Shown here: positions 50,180-62,327 of the stretch, in pieces
Layout of the letters: each line of letters opens with the position of its first letter
Numbering within the stretch: the first letter of the stretch is position 1
NCBI GenBank assembly: GCA_029224185.1
Contig: JANZKI010000098.1
Location: 1-64,000 of the forward strand
Source: Karalla daura
Taxonomy: Eukaryota > Chordata > Actinopteri > Chaetodontiformes > Leiognathidae
Direction: 5' to 3'
Length of the DNA: 64,000 bases
Program-made: the position numbers and the translations under genes
The notes under the pieces: model-generated
What the model saw: only the letters and a program-made list of their open reading frames with translations
Told to the model about the DNA's origin: nothing
Database searches by the model: none

Positions 50180-52489
50180 AAATGAAAATGAAGTTTCAAA
50201 GTCAAAGTATGGCAACGTTGCGAATGTTTGTTTGTGGAGTTCTGTTTTTCCCATTCATTCTTGTGGGAAAAAGCCAAATTGGCCAAGTAATAAACATTTG
50301 GCTCTATGGAGACAACGCCTTCCTCAATCTGGATTATGAGCTAACTGTCAAGCCGTAGGGGAGAGTTTCCAGTACGCCCTGACACGATTTGGTGTGTGTA
50401 GTATGAGAACTGTGGCCACAGTCGCGAGGAGAAGTGCAAGGTTTTACATTGATGGCAGTGGTGGGACAATGAAAGGGGGCTTTAGAGAGAAAAAGCTGCA
50501 CTGGGCCTACGATGAGGCTCGTCGTTTAAATTTCACAAGGCGCACGGGTTTATGGCCTGCCCCGCATGAGAGAGCACCAATGTTCCTACAAAACTGGAAA
50601 AAAGAATTTGTCTGCTGCTTAGGGTGTGGCTGGGAGCAGCGTGAAAAGAGCGAAACGAGAGCTGATTTTTAAGCGATCCCGCATGTCGCACAGGGCTATG
50701 AAGAGATTGGACATGCCCAATGCTGAGGGGGCCCTTTCAAACTCTGGGAGTCTCCTAGGGCCTGTGCCATCTGCTGCGGTGCATTGAAGCTGGACGCCTC
50801 ATCACTTTGTATTGCCATGTCAGCAGAGGAGACAATGGAGCAGGTACCTGAGCACATGGTCGTCGAGAAGAGGTTCTGCTGAAAAACCATACAATCTATC
50901 AGCGTGCAACTCGCTACACAAACACACCACAAGATTCTTCAATTTTTGAAATGAAAATGAAGTTTCAAAGCCAAAGTATGGCAACGTTACGAATGTTTGT
51001 TTGTGGAGTTCTGTTTTTCCCATTCATTCTTGTGGGAAAAAGCCAAATTGGCCAAGTGATAAACATTCGGCTCTATGGAGACTGCGCTTTCACCTATCTG
51101 GAATATGAGCTCACTTTCACGCCGTAGGGGACAGTCTCCAGAACGCCCTGACACGACTTGATGTGTGTAGTATGAGAACTGTGGCCACAGTCGCGAGGAG
51201 CAGTGTTATGTTTAACATTGATGGCAGTGGTGGGACAATGAATGGGGGCTTTCGAGAGAAAAGGCTGCACTGGGCCTACGATGAGGCTCGTCGTTTAAAT
51301 TTCACAAGGCGCACGGGTTTATGGCCTGCCCCGCATGAGAGAGCACCAATGTTCCTACAAAACTGGAAAAAAGAATTTGTCTGCTGCTTAGGGTGAGGCT
51401 GGGAGCAGCGTGAAAAGAGCGAAACGAGAGCTGATTTTTAAGCGATCCCGCATGTCGGCCCTGTGCTAAGAAGAGATTGGACATGCCCAATGCTGAGGGG
51501 GCCCTTTCAAACTCTGGGAGTCTCCCAGGGCCTGTGCCATCTGCTGGGGTGCATTGAAGCTGGACGCCTCATCACTTTGTATTACCATGTCAGCAGAGGA
51601 GACAATGGAGCCGGTACCTGAGCACATGGTCGTCGAGAAGAGGTTCTGCTGAAAAACCATACAATCTATCAGCGTGCAACTCGCTACACAAACACACCAC
51701 AAGATTCTTCAATTTTTGAAATGAAAATGAAGTTTCAAAGTCAAAGTATGGCAACGTTGCGAATGTTTGTTTGTGGAGTTCTGTTTTTCCCATTCATTCT
51801 TATGGGAAAGAGCCTAATTGGCCAAGTGATAAACATTTGGCTCTATGGAGACTGCGCTTTCACCTATCTGGAATATGAGCTCACTGTCACGCCGTAGGGG
51901 ACAGTCTCCAGAACGCCCTGACACGACTTGATGTGTGTAGTATGAGAACTGTGGCCACAGTCGCGAGGAGCAGTGTAATGTTTAACATTGATGGCAGTGG
52001 TGGGACAATGAATGGGGGCTTATGGAAAGAAAAGGCTGCACTGGGCCTACGATGAGGCTCGTCGTTTAAATTTCACAAGGCGCACGGGTTTATGGCCTGC
52101 CCCGCATGAGAGAGCAAAAATGTTCCTACAAAACTGGAAAAAAGAATTTGTCTGCTGCTCAGGGTGAGGCTGGGAGCAGCGTGAAAAGAGCGAAACGAGA
52201 GCTGATTTTTAAGCGATCCCGCATGTCGGCCCTGTGCAAAGAAGAGATTGGACATGCCCAATGCTGACGGGGCCCTTTCAAACTCTGGGAGTCTCCCAGG
52301 GCCTGTGCCATCTGCTGGGGTGCATTGAAGCTGGACGCCTCATCACTTTGTATTACCATGTAAGCAGAGGAGACAATGGAGCAGGTACCTGAGCACATGG
52401 TCGTCGAGAAGAGGTGCTGCTGAAAAACCATACAACCTATCAGCGTGCAGCTCGCTACACAAACACACCACAAGATTCTTCAATTTTTG
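50180..52489 (+). repeat. Three-monomer repeat in region C, copy 1
   Basis: This trimer matches 52490 to about 54610 at offset 2310 with a dozen or more substitutions, so it is older than the other duplications here. It carries the GGGCTTTAGAGAG or GGGCTTTCGAGAG variants and the CTCF variant CTGCGG in the unit starting 50696. The tract 50.2-51.5 kb also matches 60.2-61.5 kb at offset 10018 (13 units). Confidence 0.75.
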
Positions 52490-54610
52490 AAATGAAAATG
52501 AAGTTTCAAAGTCAAAGTATGGCAACGTTGCGAATGTTTGTTTGTGGAGTTCTGTTTTTCCCATTCATTCTTGTGGGAAAAAGCCAAATTGGCCAAGTAA
52601 TAAACATTTGGCTCTATGGAGACAACGCCTTCCTCAATCTGGATTATGAGCTAACTGTCAAGACGTAGGGGAGAGTTTCCAGTAAGCCCTGACACGATTT
52701 GGTGTGTGTAGTATGAGAACTGTGGCCACAGTCGCGAGGAGAAGTGCAAGGTTTTACATTGATGGCAGTGGTGGGTCAATGAAAGGGGGCTTTAGAGAGA
52801 AAAGGCTGCACTGGGCCTACGATGAGGCTCGTCGTTTAAATTTCACAAGGCGCACGGGTTTATGGCCTGCCCCGCATGAGAGAGCACCAATGTTCCTACA
52901 AAACTGGAAAAAAGAATTTGTCTGCTGCTTAGGGTGTGGCTGGGAGCAGCGTGAAAAGAGCGAAACGAGAGCTGATTTTTCAGCGATCCCGCATGTCGCA
53001 CAGGGCTATGAAGAGATTGGACATGCCCAATGCTGAGGGGGCCCTTTCAAACTCTGGGAGTCTCCTAGGGACTGTGCCATCTGCTGCGGTGCATTGAAGC
53101 TGGACGCCTCATCACTTTGTATTGCCATGTCAGCAGAGGAGACAATGGAGCAGGTACCTGAGCACATGGTCGTCGAGAAGAGGTGCTGCTGAAAAACCAT
53201 ACAATCTATCAGCGTGCAACTCGCTACACAAACACACCACAAGATTCTTCAATTTTTGAAATGAAAATGAAGTTTCAAAGCCAAAGTATGGCAACGTTAC
53301 GAATGTTTGTTTGTGGAGTTCTGTTTTTCCCATTCATTCTTGTGGGAAAGAGCCTAATTGGCCAAGTGATAAACATTCGGCTCTATGGAGACTGCGCTTT
53401 CACCTATCTGGAATATGAGCTCACTTTCACGCCGTAGGGGACAGTCTCCAGAACGCCCTGACACGACTTGATGTGTGTAGTATGAGAACTGTGGCCACAG
53501 TCGCGAGGAGCAGTGTAATGTTTAACATTGATGGCAGTGGTGGGACAATGAATGGGGGCTTTCGAGAGAAAAGGCTGCACTGGGCCTACGATGAGGCTCG
53601 TCGTTTAAATTTCACAAGGCGCACGGGTTTATGGCCTGCCCCGCATGAGAGAGCACCAATGTTCCTACAAAACTGGAAAAAAGAATTTGTCTGCTGCTTA
53701 GGGTGAGGCTGGGAGCAGCGTGAAAAGAGCGAAACGAGAGCTGATTTTTAAGCGATCCCGCATGTCGGCCCTGTGCTAAGAAGAGATTGGACATGCCCAA
53801 TGCTGAGGGGGCCCTTTCCCACTCTGCGAGTCTCCCAGGGCCTGTGCCATCTGCTGGGGTGCATTGAAGCTGGACGCCTCATCACTTTGTATTACCATGT
53901 CAGCAGAGGAGACAATGGAGCAGGTACCTGAGCACATGGTCGTCGAGAAGAGGTTCTGCTGAAAAACCATACAACCTATCAGCGTGCAACTCGCTACACA
54001 AACACACCACAAGATTCTTCAATTTTTGAAATGAAAATGAAGTTTCAAAGCCAAAGCATGGCAACGTTGCGAATGTTTGTTTGTGGAGTTCTGTTTTTCC
54101 CATTCATTCTTATGGGAAAGAGCCTAATTGGCCAAGTGATAAACATTTGGCTCTATGGAGACTGCGCTTTCACCTATCTGGAATATGAGCTCACTGTCAC
54201 GCCGTAGGGGACAGTCTCCAGAACGCCCTGACACGACTTGATGTGTGTAGTATGAGAACTGTGGCCACAGTCGCGAGGAGCAGTGTAATGTTTAACATTG
54301 ATGGCAGTGGTGGGACAATGAATGGGGGCTTATGGAAAGAAAAGGCTGCACTGGGCCTACGATGAGGCTCGTCGTTTAAATTTCACAAGGCGCACGGGTT
54401 TATGGCCTGCCCCGCATGAGAGAGCAAAAATGTTCCTACAAAACTGGAAAAAAGAATTTGTCTGCTGCTCAGGGTGAGGCTGGGAGCAGCGTGAAAAGAG
54501 CGAAACGAGAGCTGATTTTTACGCGATCCCGCATGTCGGCCCTGTGCAAAGAAGAGATTGGACATGCCCAATGCTGACGGGGCCCTTTCAAACTCTGGGA
54601 GTCTCCCAGG
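52490..54610 (+). repeat. Three-monomer repeat in region C, copy 2
   Basis: This is the second period of the trimer starting at 50180. The unit at 53006 again carries the CTGCGG form of the CTCF motif. The unit starting 52237 is also close to the unit at 59945 (offset 7708, ten units). Confidence 0.72.
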
Positions 54611-57600
54611 GCCTGTGCCATCTGCTGGGGTGCATTGAAGCTGGACGCCTCATCACTTTGTATTACCATGTAAGCAGAGGAGACATTGGAGCAGGTACCT
54701 GAGCACATGGTCGTCGAGAAGAGGTGCTGCTGAAAAACCATACAACCTATCAGCGCGCAACTCGCTACACAAACACACCACAAGATTCTTCAATTTTTGA
54801 AATGAAAATGAAGTTTCAAAGTCAAAGTATGGCAACGTTGCGAATGTTTGTTTGTGGAGTTCTGTTTTTCCCATTCATTCTTGTGGGAAAAAGCCTAATT
54901 GGCAAAGTGATAAACATTTGGCTCTATGGAGACAACGCCTTCCCAAATGTGGATTATGATCTAACTGTCAAGCCGTAGGGGAGAGTTTCCAGTACGCCCT
55001 GACACGATTTGGTGTGTGTAGTATGAGAACTGTGGCCACAGTCGCGAGGAGTAGTGTAACGTTTAACATTGATGGCAGTGGTGGGACAATGAATGGGGGC
55101 TTATGGAGAGAAAAGGCTGCACTGGGCCTACGATGAGGCTCGTCGTTTAAATTTCACAAGGCGCACGGGTTTATGGCCTGCACCCGCATGAGAGAGCACC
55201 AATGTTCCTACAAAACTGGAAAAAAGAATTTGTCTGCTGCTTAGGGTGAGGCTGGGAGCAGCGTGAAAAGAGCGAAACGAGAGCTGATTTTTAAGCGATC
55301 CCGCATGTCGTCCCTGTGCTAAGAAGAGATTGGACATGCCCAATGCTGAGGGGGCCCTTTCAAACTCTGGGAGTCTCCCAGGGCCTGTGCCATCTGCTGG
55401 GGTGCATTGAAGCTGGACGCCTCATCACTTTGTATTACCATGTCAGCAGAGGAGACAATGGAGCCGGTACCTGAGCACATGGTCGTCGAGAAGAGGTTCT
55501 GCTGAAAAACCATACAATCTATCAGCGTGCAACTCGCTACACAAACACACCACAAGATTCTTCAATTTTTGAAATGAAAATGAAGTTTCAAAGCCAAAGC
55601 ATGGCAACGTTGCGAATGTTTGTTTGTGGAGTTCTGTTTTTCCCATTCATTCTTATGGGAAAGAGCCTAATTGGCCAAGTGATAAACATTTGGCTCTATG
55701 GAGACTGCGCTTTCACCTATCTGGAATATGAGCTCACTGTCACGCCGTAGGGGACAGTCTCCAGAACGCCCTGACACGACTTGATGTGTGTAGTATGAGA
55801 ACTGTGGCCACAGTCGCGAGGAGCAGTGTAATGTTTAACATTGATGGCAGTGGTGGGACAATGAATGGGGGCTTATGGAAAGAAAAGCCTGCACTGGGCC
55901 TACGATGAGGCTCGTCGTTTAAATTTCACAAGGCGCACGGGTTTATGGCCTGCCCCGCATGAGAGAGCAAAAATGTTCCTACAAAACTGGAAAAAAGAAT
56001 TTGTCTGCTGCTCAGGGTGAGGCTGGGAGCAGCGTGAAAAGAGCGAAACGAGAGCTGATTTTTAAGCGATCCCGCATGTCGGCCCTGTGCAAAGAAGAGA
56101 TTGGACATGCCCAATGCTGACGGGGCCCTTTCAAACTCTGGGAGTCTCCCAGGGCCTGTGCCATCTGCTGGGGTGCATTGAAGCTGGACGCCTCATCACT
56201 TTGTATTACCATGTAAGCAGAGGAGACAATGGAGCAGGTACCTGAGCACATGGTCGTCGAGAAGAGGTTCTGCTGAAAAACCATACAACCTATCAGCGTG
56301 CAACTCGCTACACAAACACACCACAAGATTCTTCAATTTTTGAAATGAAAATGAAGTTTCAAAGCCAAAGCATGGCAACGTTGCGAATGTTTGTTTGTGG
56401 AGTTCTGTTTTTCCCATTCATTCTTATGGGAAAGAGCCTAATTGGCCAAGTGATAAACATTTGGCTCTATGGAGACTGCGCTTTCACCTATCTGGAATAT
56501 GAGCTCACTGTCACGCCGTAGGGGACAGTCTCCAGAACGCCCTGACACGACTTGATGTGTGTAGTATGAGAACTGTGGCCACAGTCGCGAGGAGCAGTGT
56601 AATGCTTAACATTGATGGCAGTGGTGGGACAATGAATGGGGGCTTATGGAAAGAAAAGGCTGCACTGGGCCTACGATGAGGCTCGTCGTTTAAATTTCAC
56701 AAGGCGCACGGGTTTATGGCCTGCCCCGCATGAGAGAGCAAAAATGTTCCTACAAAACTGGAAAAAAGAATTTGTCTGCTGCTCAGGGTGAGGCTGGGAG
56801 CAGCGTGAAAAGAGCGAAACGAGAGCTGATTTTTAAGCGATCAAGCATGTCGGCCCTGTGCAAAGAAGAGATTGGACATGCCCAATGCTGAGGGGGCCCT
56901 TTCAAACTCTGGGAGTCTCCCAGGGCCTGTGCCATCTGCTGGGGTGCATTGAAGCTGGACGCCTCATCACTTTGTATTACCATGTAAGCAGAGGAGACAA
57001 TGGAGCAGGTACCTGAGCAGTTGGTCGTCGAGACGAGGTGCTGCTGAAAAACCATACAACCTATCAGCGTGCAACTCGCTACACAAACACACCACAAGAT
57101 TATTCAATTTTTGAAATGAAAATGAAGTTTCAAAGTCAAAGTATGGCAACGTTGCGAATGTTTGTTTGTGGAGTTCTGTTTTTCCCATTCATTCTTGTGG
57201 GAAAAAGCCAAATTGGCCAAGTGATAAACATTTGGCTCTATGGAGACAACGCTTTCACCAATCTGGAGCATGAGCTAACTGTCAAGCCGTAGGGGACAGT
57301 CTCCAGAACGCCCTGACACGATTTGGTGTGTGTAATATGAGAACTGTGGCCACAGTCGCGAGGAGAAGTGTAACGTTTAACATTGATGGCAGTGGTGGGA
57401 CAATGAATGGGGGCTTATGGAGATAAAAGGCTGCACTGGGCCTACGATGAGGCTCGTCGTTTAAATTTCACAAGGCGCACGGGTTTATGGCCTGCCCCGC
57501 ATGAGAGAGCACCAATGTTCCTACAAAACTGGAAAAAAGAATTTGTCTGCTGTTTAGGGTGTGGCTGGGAGCAGCGTGAAAAGAGCGAAACGAAAGCTGA

Positions 57601-59975
57601 TTTTTAAGCGATCCCGCATGTCGGCCCGGTGCTATGAAGAGATTGGACATGCCCAATGCTGAGGGGGCCCTTTCAAACTCTGGGAATCTCCCAGTGCCTG
57701 TGCCATCTGCTGGGGTGCATTGAAGCTGGACGCCTCATCACTTTGTATTACCATGTCAGCAGAGGAGACAATGGAGCAGGTACCTGAGCACATGGTCGTC
57801 GAGAAGAGGTTCTGCTGAAAAACCATACAATCTATCAGCGTGCAACTCGCTACACAAACACACCACAAGATTCTTCAATTTTTGAAATGAAAATGAAGTT
57901 TCAAAGCCAAAGTATGGCAACGTTACGAATGTTTGTTTGTGGAGTTCTGTTTTTCCCATTCATTCTTATGGGAAAGAGCCAAATTGGCCAAGTGATAAAC
58001 ATTTGGCTCTATGGAGACAACGCTTTCACCAATCTGGAGCATGAGCTAACTGTCAAGCCGTAGGGGACAGTCTCCAGAATGCCCTGACACGATTTGGTGT
58101 GTGTAGTATGAGAACTGTGACCACAGTCGCGAGGAGTAGTGTAACGTTGAACATTGATGGCAGTGGTGGGACAATGAATGGGGGCTTATGGAGATAAAAG
58201 GCTGCACTGGGCCAACGATGAGGCTCGTCGTTTAAATTTCACAAGGTGCACGGGTTTATGGCCTGCCCCGCATGAGAGAGCAAAAATGTTCCTACAAAAC
58301 TGGAAAAAATAATTTGTGTACTGCTTAGGGTGTGGCTGGGAGCAGCGTGAAAAGAGCGAAACGAGAGCTGATTTTTAAGCGATCCCGCATGTCGGCCCTG
58401 TGCTAAGAAGAGATTGGACATGCCCAATGCTGAGGGGGCCCTTTCAAACTCTGGGAGTCTCCCAGGGCCTGTGCCATCTGCTGGGGTGCATTGAAGCTGG
58501 ACGCCTCATCACTTTGTATTACCATGTCAGCAGAGGAGACAATGGAGCAGGTACCTGAGCACATGGTCGTCGAGAAGAGGTTCTGCTGAAAAACCATACA
58601 ACCTATCAGCGTGCAACTCGCTACACAAACACACCACAAGATTCTTCAATTTTTGAAATGAAAATGAAGTTTCAAAGCCAAAGCATGGCAACGTTGCGAA
58701 TGTTTGTTTGTGGAGTTCTGTTTTTCCCATTCATTCTCATGGGAAAGAGCCTAATTGGCCAAGTGATAAACATTTGGCTCTATGGAGACTGCGCTTTCAC
58801 CTATCTGGAATATGAGCTCACTGTCACGCCGTAGGGGACAGTCTCCAGAACGCCCTGACACGACTTGATGTGTGTAGTATGAGAACTGTGGCCACAGTCG
58901 CGAGGAGCAGTGTAATGTTTAACATTGATGGCAGTGGTGGGACAATGAATGGGGGCTTATGGAAAGAAAAGGCTGCACTGGGCCTACGATGAGGCTCGTC
59001 GTTTAAATTTCACAAGGCGCACGGGTTTATGGCCTGCCCCGCATGAGAGAGCAAAAATGTTCCTACAAAACTGGAAAAAAGAATTTGTCTGCTGCTTAGG
59101 GTGTGGCTGGGAGCAGCGTGAAAAGAGCGAAACGAGAGCTGATTTTTAAGCGATCCCGCATGTCGGCCCTGTGCTAAGAAGAGATTGGACATGCCCAATG
59201 CTGAGGGGGCCCTTTCAAACTCTGGGAGTCTCCCAGGGCCTGTGCCATCTGCTGGGGTGCATTGAAGCTGGACGCCTCATCACTTTGTATTACCATGTAA
59301 GCAGAGGAGACAATGGAGCAGGTACCTGAGCACATGGTCGTCGAGAAGAGGTGCTGCTGAAAAACCATACAACCTATCAGCGTGCACCTCGCTACACAAA
59401 CACACCACAAGATTCTTCAATTTTTGAAATGAAAATGAAGTTTCAAAGTCAAAGTATGGCAACGTTGCGAATGTTTGTTTGTGGAGTTCTGTTTTTCCCA
59501 TTCATTCTTGTGGGAAAAAGCCAAATTGGCCAAGTGATAAACATTTGGCTCTATGGAGACAACGCTTTCACCACTCTGGAGCATGAGCTAACTGTCAAGC
59601 CGTAGGGGACAGTCTCCAGAACGCCCTGACACGACTTGATGTGTGTAGTATGAGAACTGTGGCCACAGTCGCGAGCAGCAGTGTAATGTTTAACATTGAT
59701 GGCAGTGGTGGGACAATGAATGGGGGCTTATGGAAAGAAAAGGCTGCACTGGGCCTACGATGAGGCTCGTCGTTTAAATTTCACAAGGCGCACGGGTTTA
59801 TGGCCTGCCCCGCATGAGAGAGCAAAAATGTTCCTACAAAACTGGAAAAAAGAATTTGTCTGCTGCTCAGGGTGAGGCTGGGAGCAGCGTGAAAAGAGCG
59901 AAACGAGAGCTGATTTTTAAGCGATCCCGCATGTCGGCCCTGTGCAAAGAAGAGATTGGACATGCCCAATGCTGA

Positions 59976-62285
59976 CGGGGCCCTTTCAAACTCTGGGAGT
60001 CTCCCAGGGCCTGTGCCATCTGCTGGGGTGCATTGAAGCTGGACGCCTCATCACTTTGTATTACCATGTAAGCAGAGGAGACAATGGAGCAGGTACCTGA
60101 GCACATGGTCGTCGAGAAGAGGTGCTGCTGAAAAACCATACAACCTATCAGCGTGCAACTCGCTACACAAACACACCACAAGATTCTTCAATTTTTGAAA
60201 TGAAAATGAAGTTTCAAAGTCAAAGTATGGCAACGTTGCGAATGTTTGTTTGTGGAGTTCTGTTTTTCCCATTCATTCTTGTGGGAAAAAGCCAAATTGG
60301 CCAAGTAATAAACATTTGGCTCTATGGAGACAACGTCTTCCTCAATCTGGATTATGAGCTAACTGTCAAGACGTAGGGGAGAGTTTCCAGTACGCCCTGA
60401 CACGATTTGGTGTGTGTAGTATGAGAACTGTGGCCACAGTCGCGAGGAGAAGTGCAAGGTTTTACATTGATGGCAGTGGTGGGACAATGAAAGGGGGCTT
60501 TAGAGAGAAAAGGCAGCACTGGGCCTACGATGAGGCTCGTCGTTTAAATTTCACAAGGCGCACGGGTTTATGGCCTGCCCCGCATGAGAGAGCACCAATG
60601 TTCCTACAAAACTGGAAAAAAGAATTTGTCTGCTGCTTAGGGTGTGGCTGGGAGCAGCGTGAAAAGAGCGAAACGAGAGCTGATTTTTCAGCGATCCCGC
60701 ATGTCGCACAGGGCTATGAAGAGATTGGACATGCCCAATGCTGAGGGGGCCCTTTCAAACTCTGGGAGTCTCCTAGGGCCTGTGCCATCTGCTGCGGTGC
60801 ATTGAAGCTGGACGCCTCATCACTTTGTATTGCACTGTCAGCAGAGGAGACAATGGAGCAGGTACCTGAGCACATGGTCGTCGAGAAGAGGTTCTGCTGA
60901 AAAACCATACAATCTATCAGCGTGCAACTCGCTACACAAACACACCACAAGATTCTTCAATTTTTGAAATGAAAATGAAGTTTCAAAGCCAAAGTATGGC
61001 AACGTTACGAATGTTTGTTTGTGGAGTTCTGTTTTTCCCATTCATTCTTGTGGGAAAGAGCCTAATTGGCCAAGTGATAAACATTCGGCTCTATGGAGAC
61101 TGCGCTTTCACCTATCTGGAATATGAGCTCACTTTCACGCCGTAGGGGACAGTCTCCAGAACGCCCTGACACGACTTGATGTGTGTAGTATGAGAACTGT
61201 GGCCACAGTCGCGAGGAGCAGTGTAATGTTTAACATTGATGGCAGTGGTGGGACAATGAATGGGGGCTTTAGAGAGAAAAGGCTGCACTGGGCCTACGAT
61301 GAGGCTCGTCGTTTAAATTTCACAAGGCGCACGGGTTTATGGCCTGCCCCGCATGAGAGAGCACCAATGTTCCTACAAAACTGGAAAAAAGAATTTGTCT
61401 GCTGCTTAGGGTGAGGCTGGGAGCAGCGTGAAAAGAGCGAAACGAGAGCTGATTTTTAAGCGATCCCGCATGTCGGCCCTGTGCTAAGAAGAGATTGGAC
61501 ATGCCCAATGCTGAGGGGGCCCTTTCAAACTCTGGGAGTCTCCCAGGGCCTGTGCCATCTGCTGGGGTGCATTGAAGCTGGACGCCTCATCACTTTGTAT
61601 TACCATGTCAGCAGAGGAGACAATGGAGCAGGTACCTGAGCACATGGTCGTCGAGAAGAGGTTCTGCTGAAAAACCATACAACCTATCAGCGTGCAACTC
61701 GCTACACAAACACACCACAAGATTCTTCAATTTTTGAAATGAAAATGAAGTTTCAAAGTCAAAGTATGGCAACGTTGCGAATGCTAGTTTGTGGAGTTCT
61801 GTTTTTCCCATTCATTCTTATTGGAAAAAGCCAAATTGGCCAAGTGATAAACATTTGGCTCTATGGAGACTGCGCTTTCACCTATCTGGAATATGAGCTC
61901 ACTGTCACGCCGTAGGGGAGAGTCTCCAGAACGCCTTGACACGATTTGGTGTGTGTACTATGAGAACTGTGGCCACAGTCGCGAGGAGTAGTTTAACGTT
62001 TAACATTGATGGCAGTGGTGGGACAATGAATGGGGGCTTATGGAGATAAAAGGCTGCACTGGGCCTACGATGAGGCTCGTCGTTTAAATTTCACAAGGCG
62101 CACGGGTTTATGGCCTGCCCCGCATGAGAGAGCACCAATGTTCCTACAAAACTGGAAAAAAGAATTTGTCTGCTGCTTAGGGTGAAGCTGGGAGCAGCGT
62201 GAAAAGAGTGAAACGAGAGCTGATTTTTAAGCGATCCTGCATGTCGGCCCGGTGCTAAGAAGAGATTGGACATGCCCAATGCTGA
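59976..62285 (+). repeat. Terminal trimer repeat, copy 1 (2310 bp)
   Basis: From 59976 to 61690 I saw no difference from 62286-64000, so about 1.7 kb is identical by eye. The left limit is set by CTGACGGGG at 59972 against CTGAGGGGG at 62282. The unit at 60714 has the CTGCGG form of the CTCF motif. Confidence 0.88.
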
Positions 62286-62327
62286 GGGGGCCCTTTCAAA
62301 CTCTGGGAGTCTCCCAGGGCCTGTGCC
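61777..62327 (+). repeat. Tract shared with 43290-43840
   Basis: This is the partner tract, lying inside the first copy of the terminal trimer. It occurs only in that trimer period in the visible sequence, since the window ends before the matching position in the next period. Confidence 0.78.
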
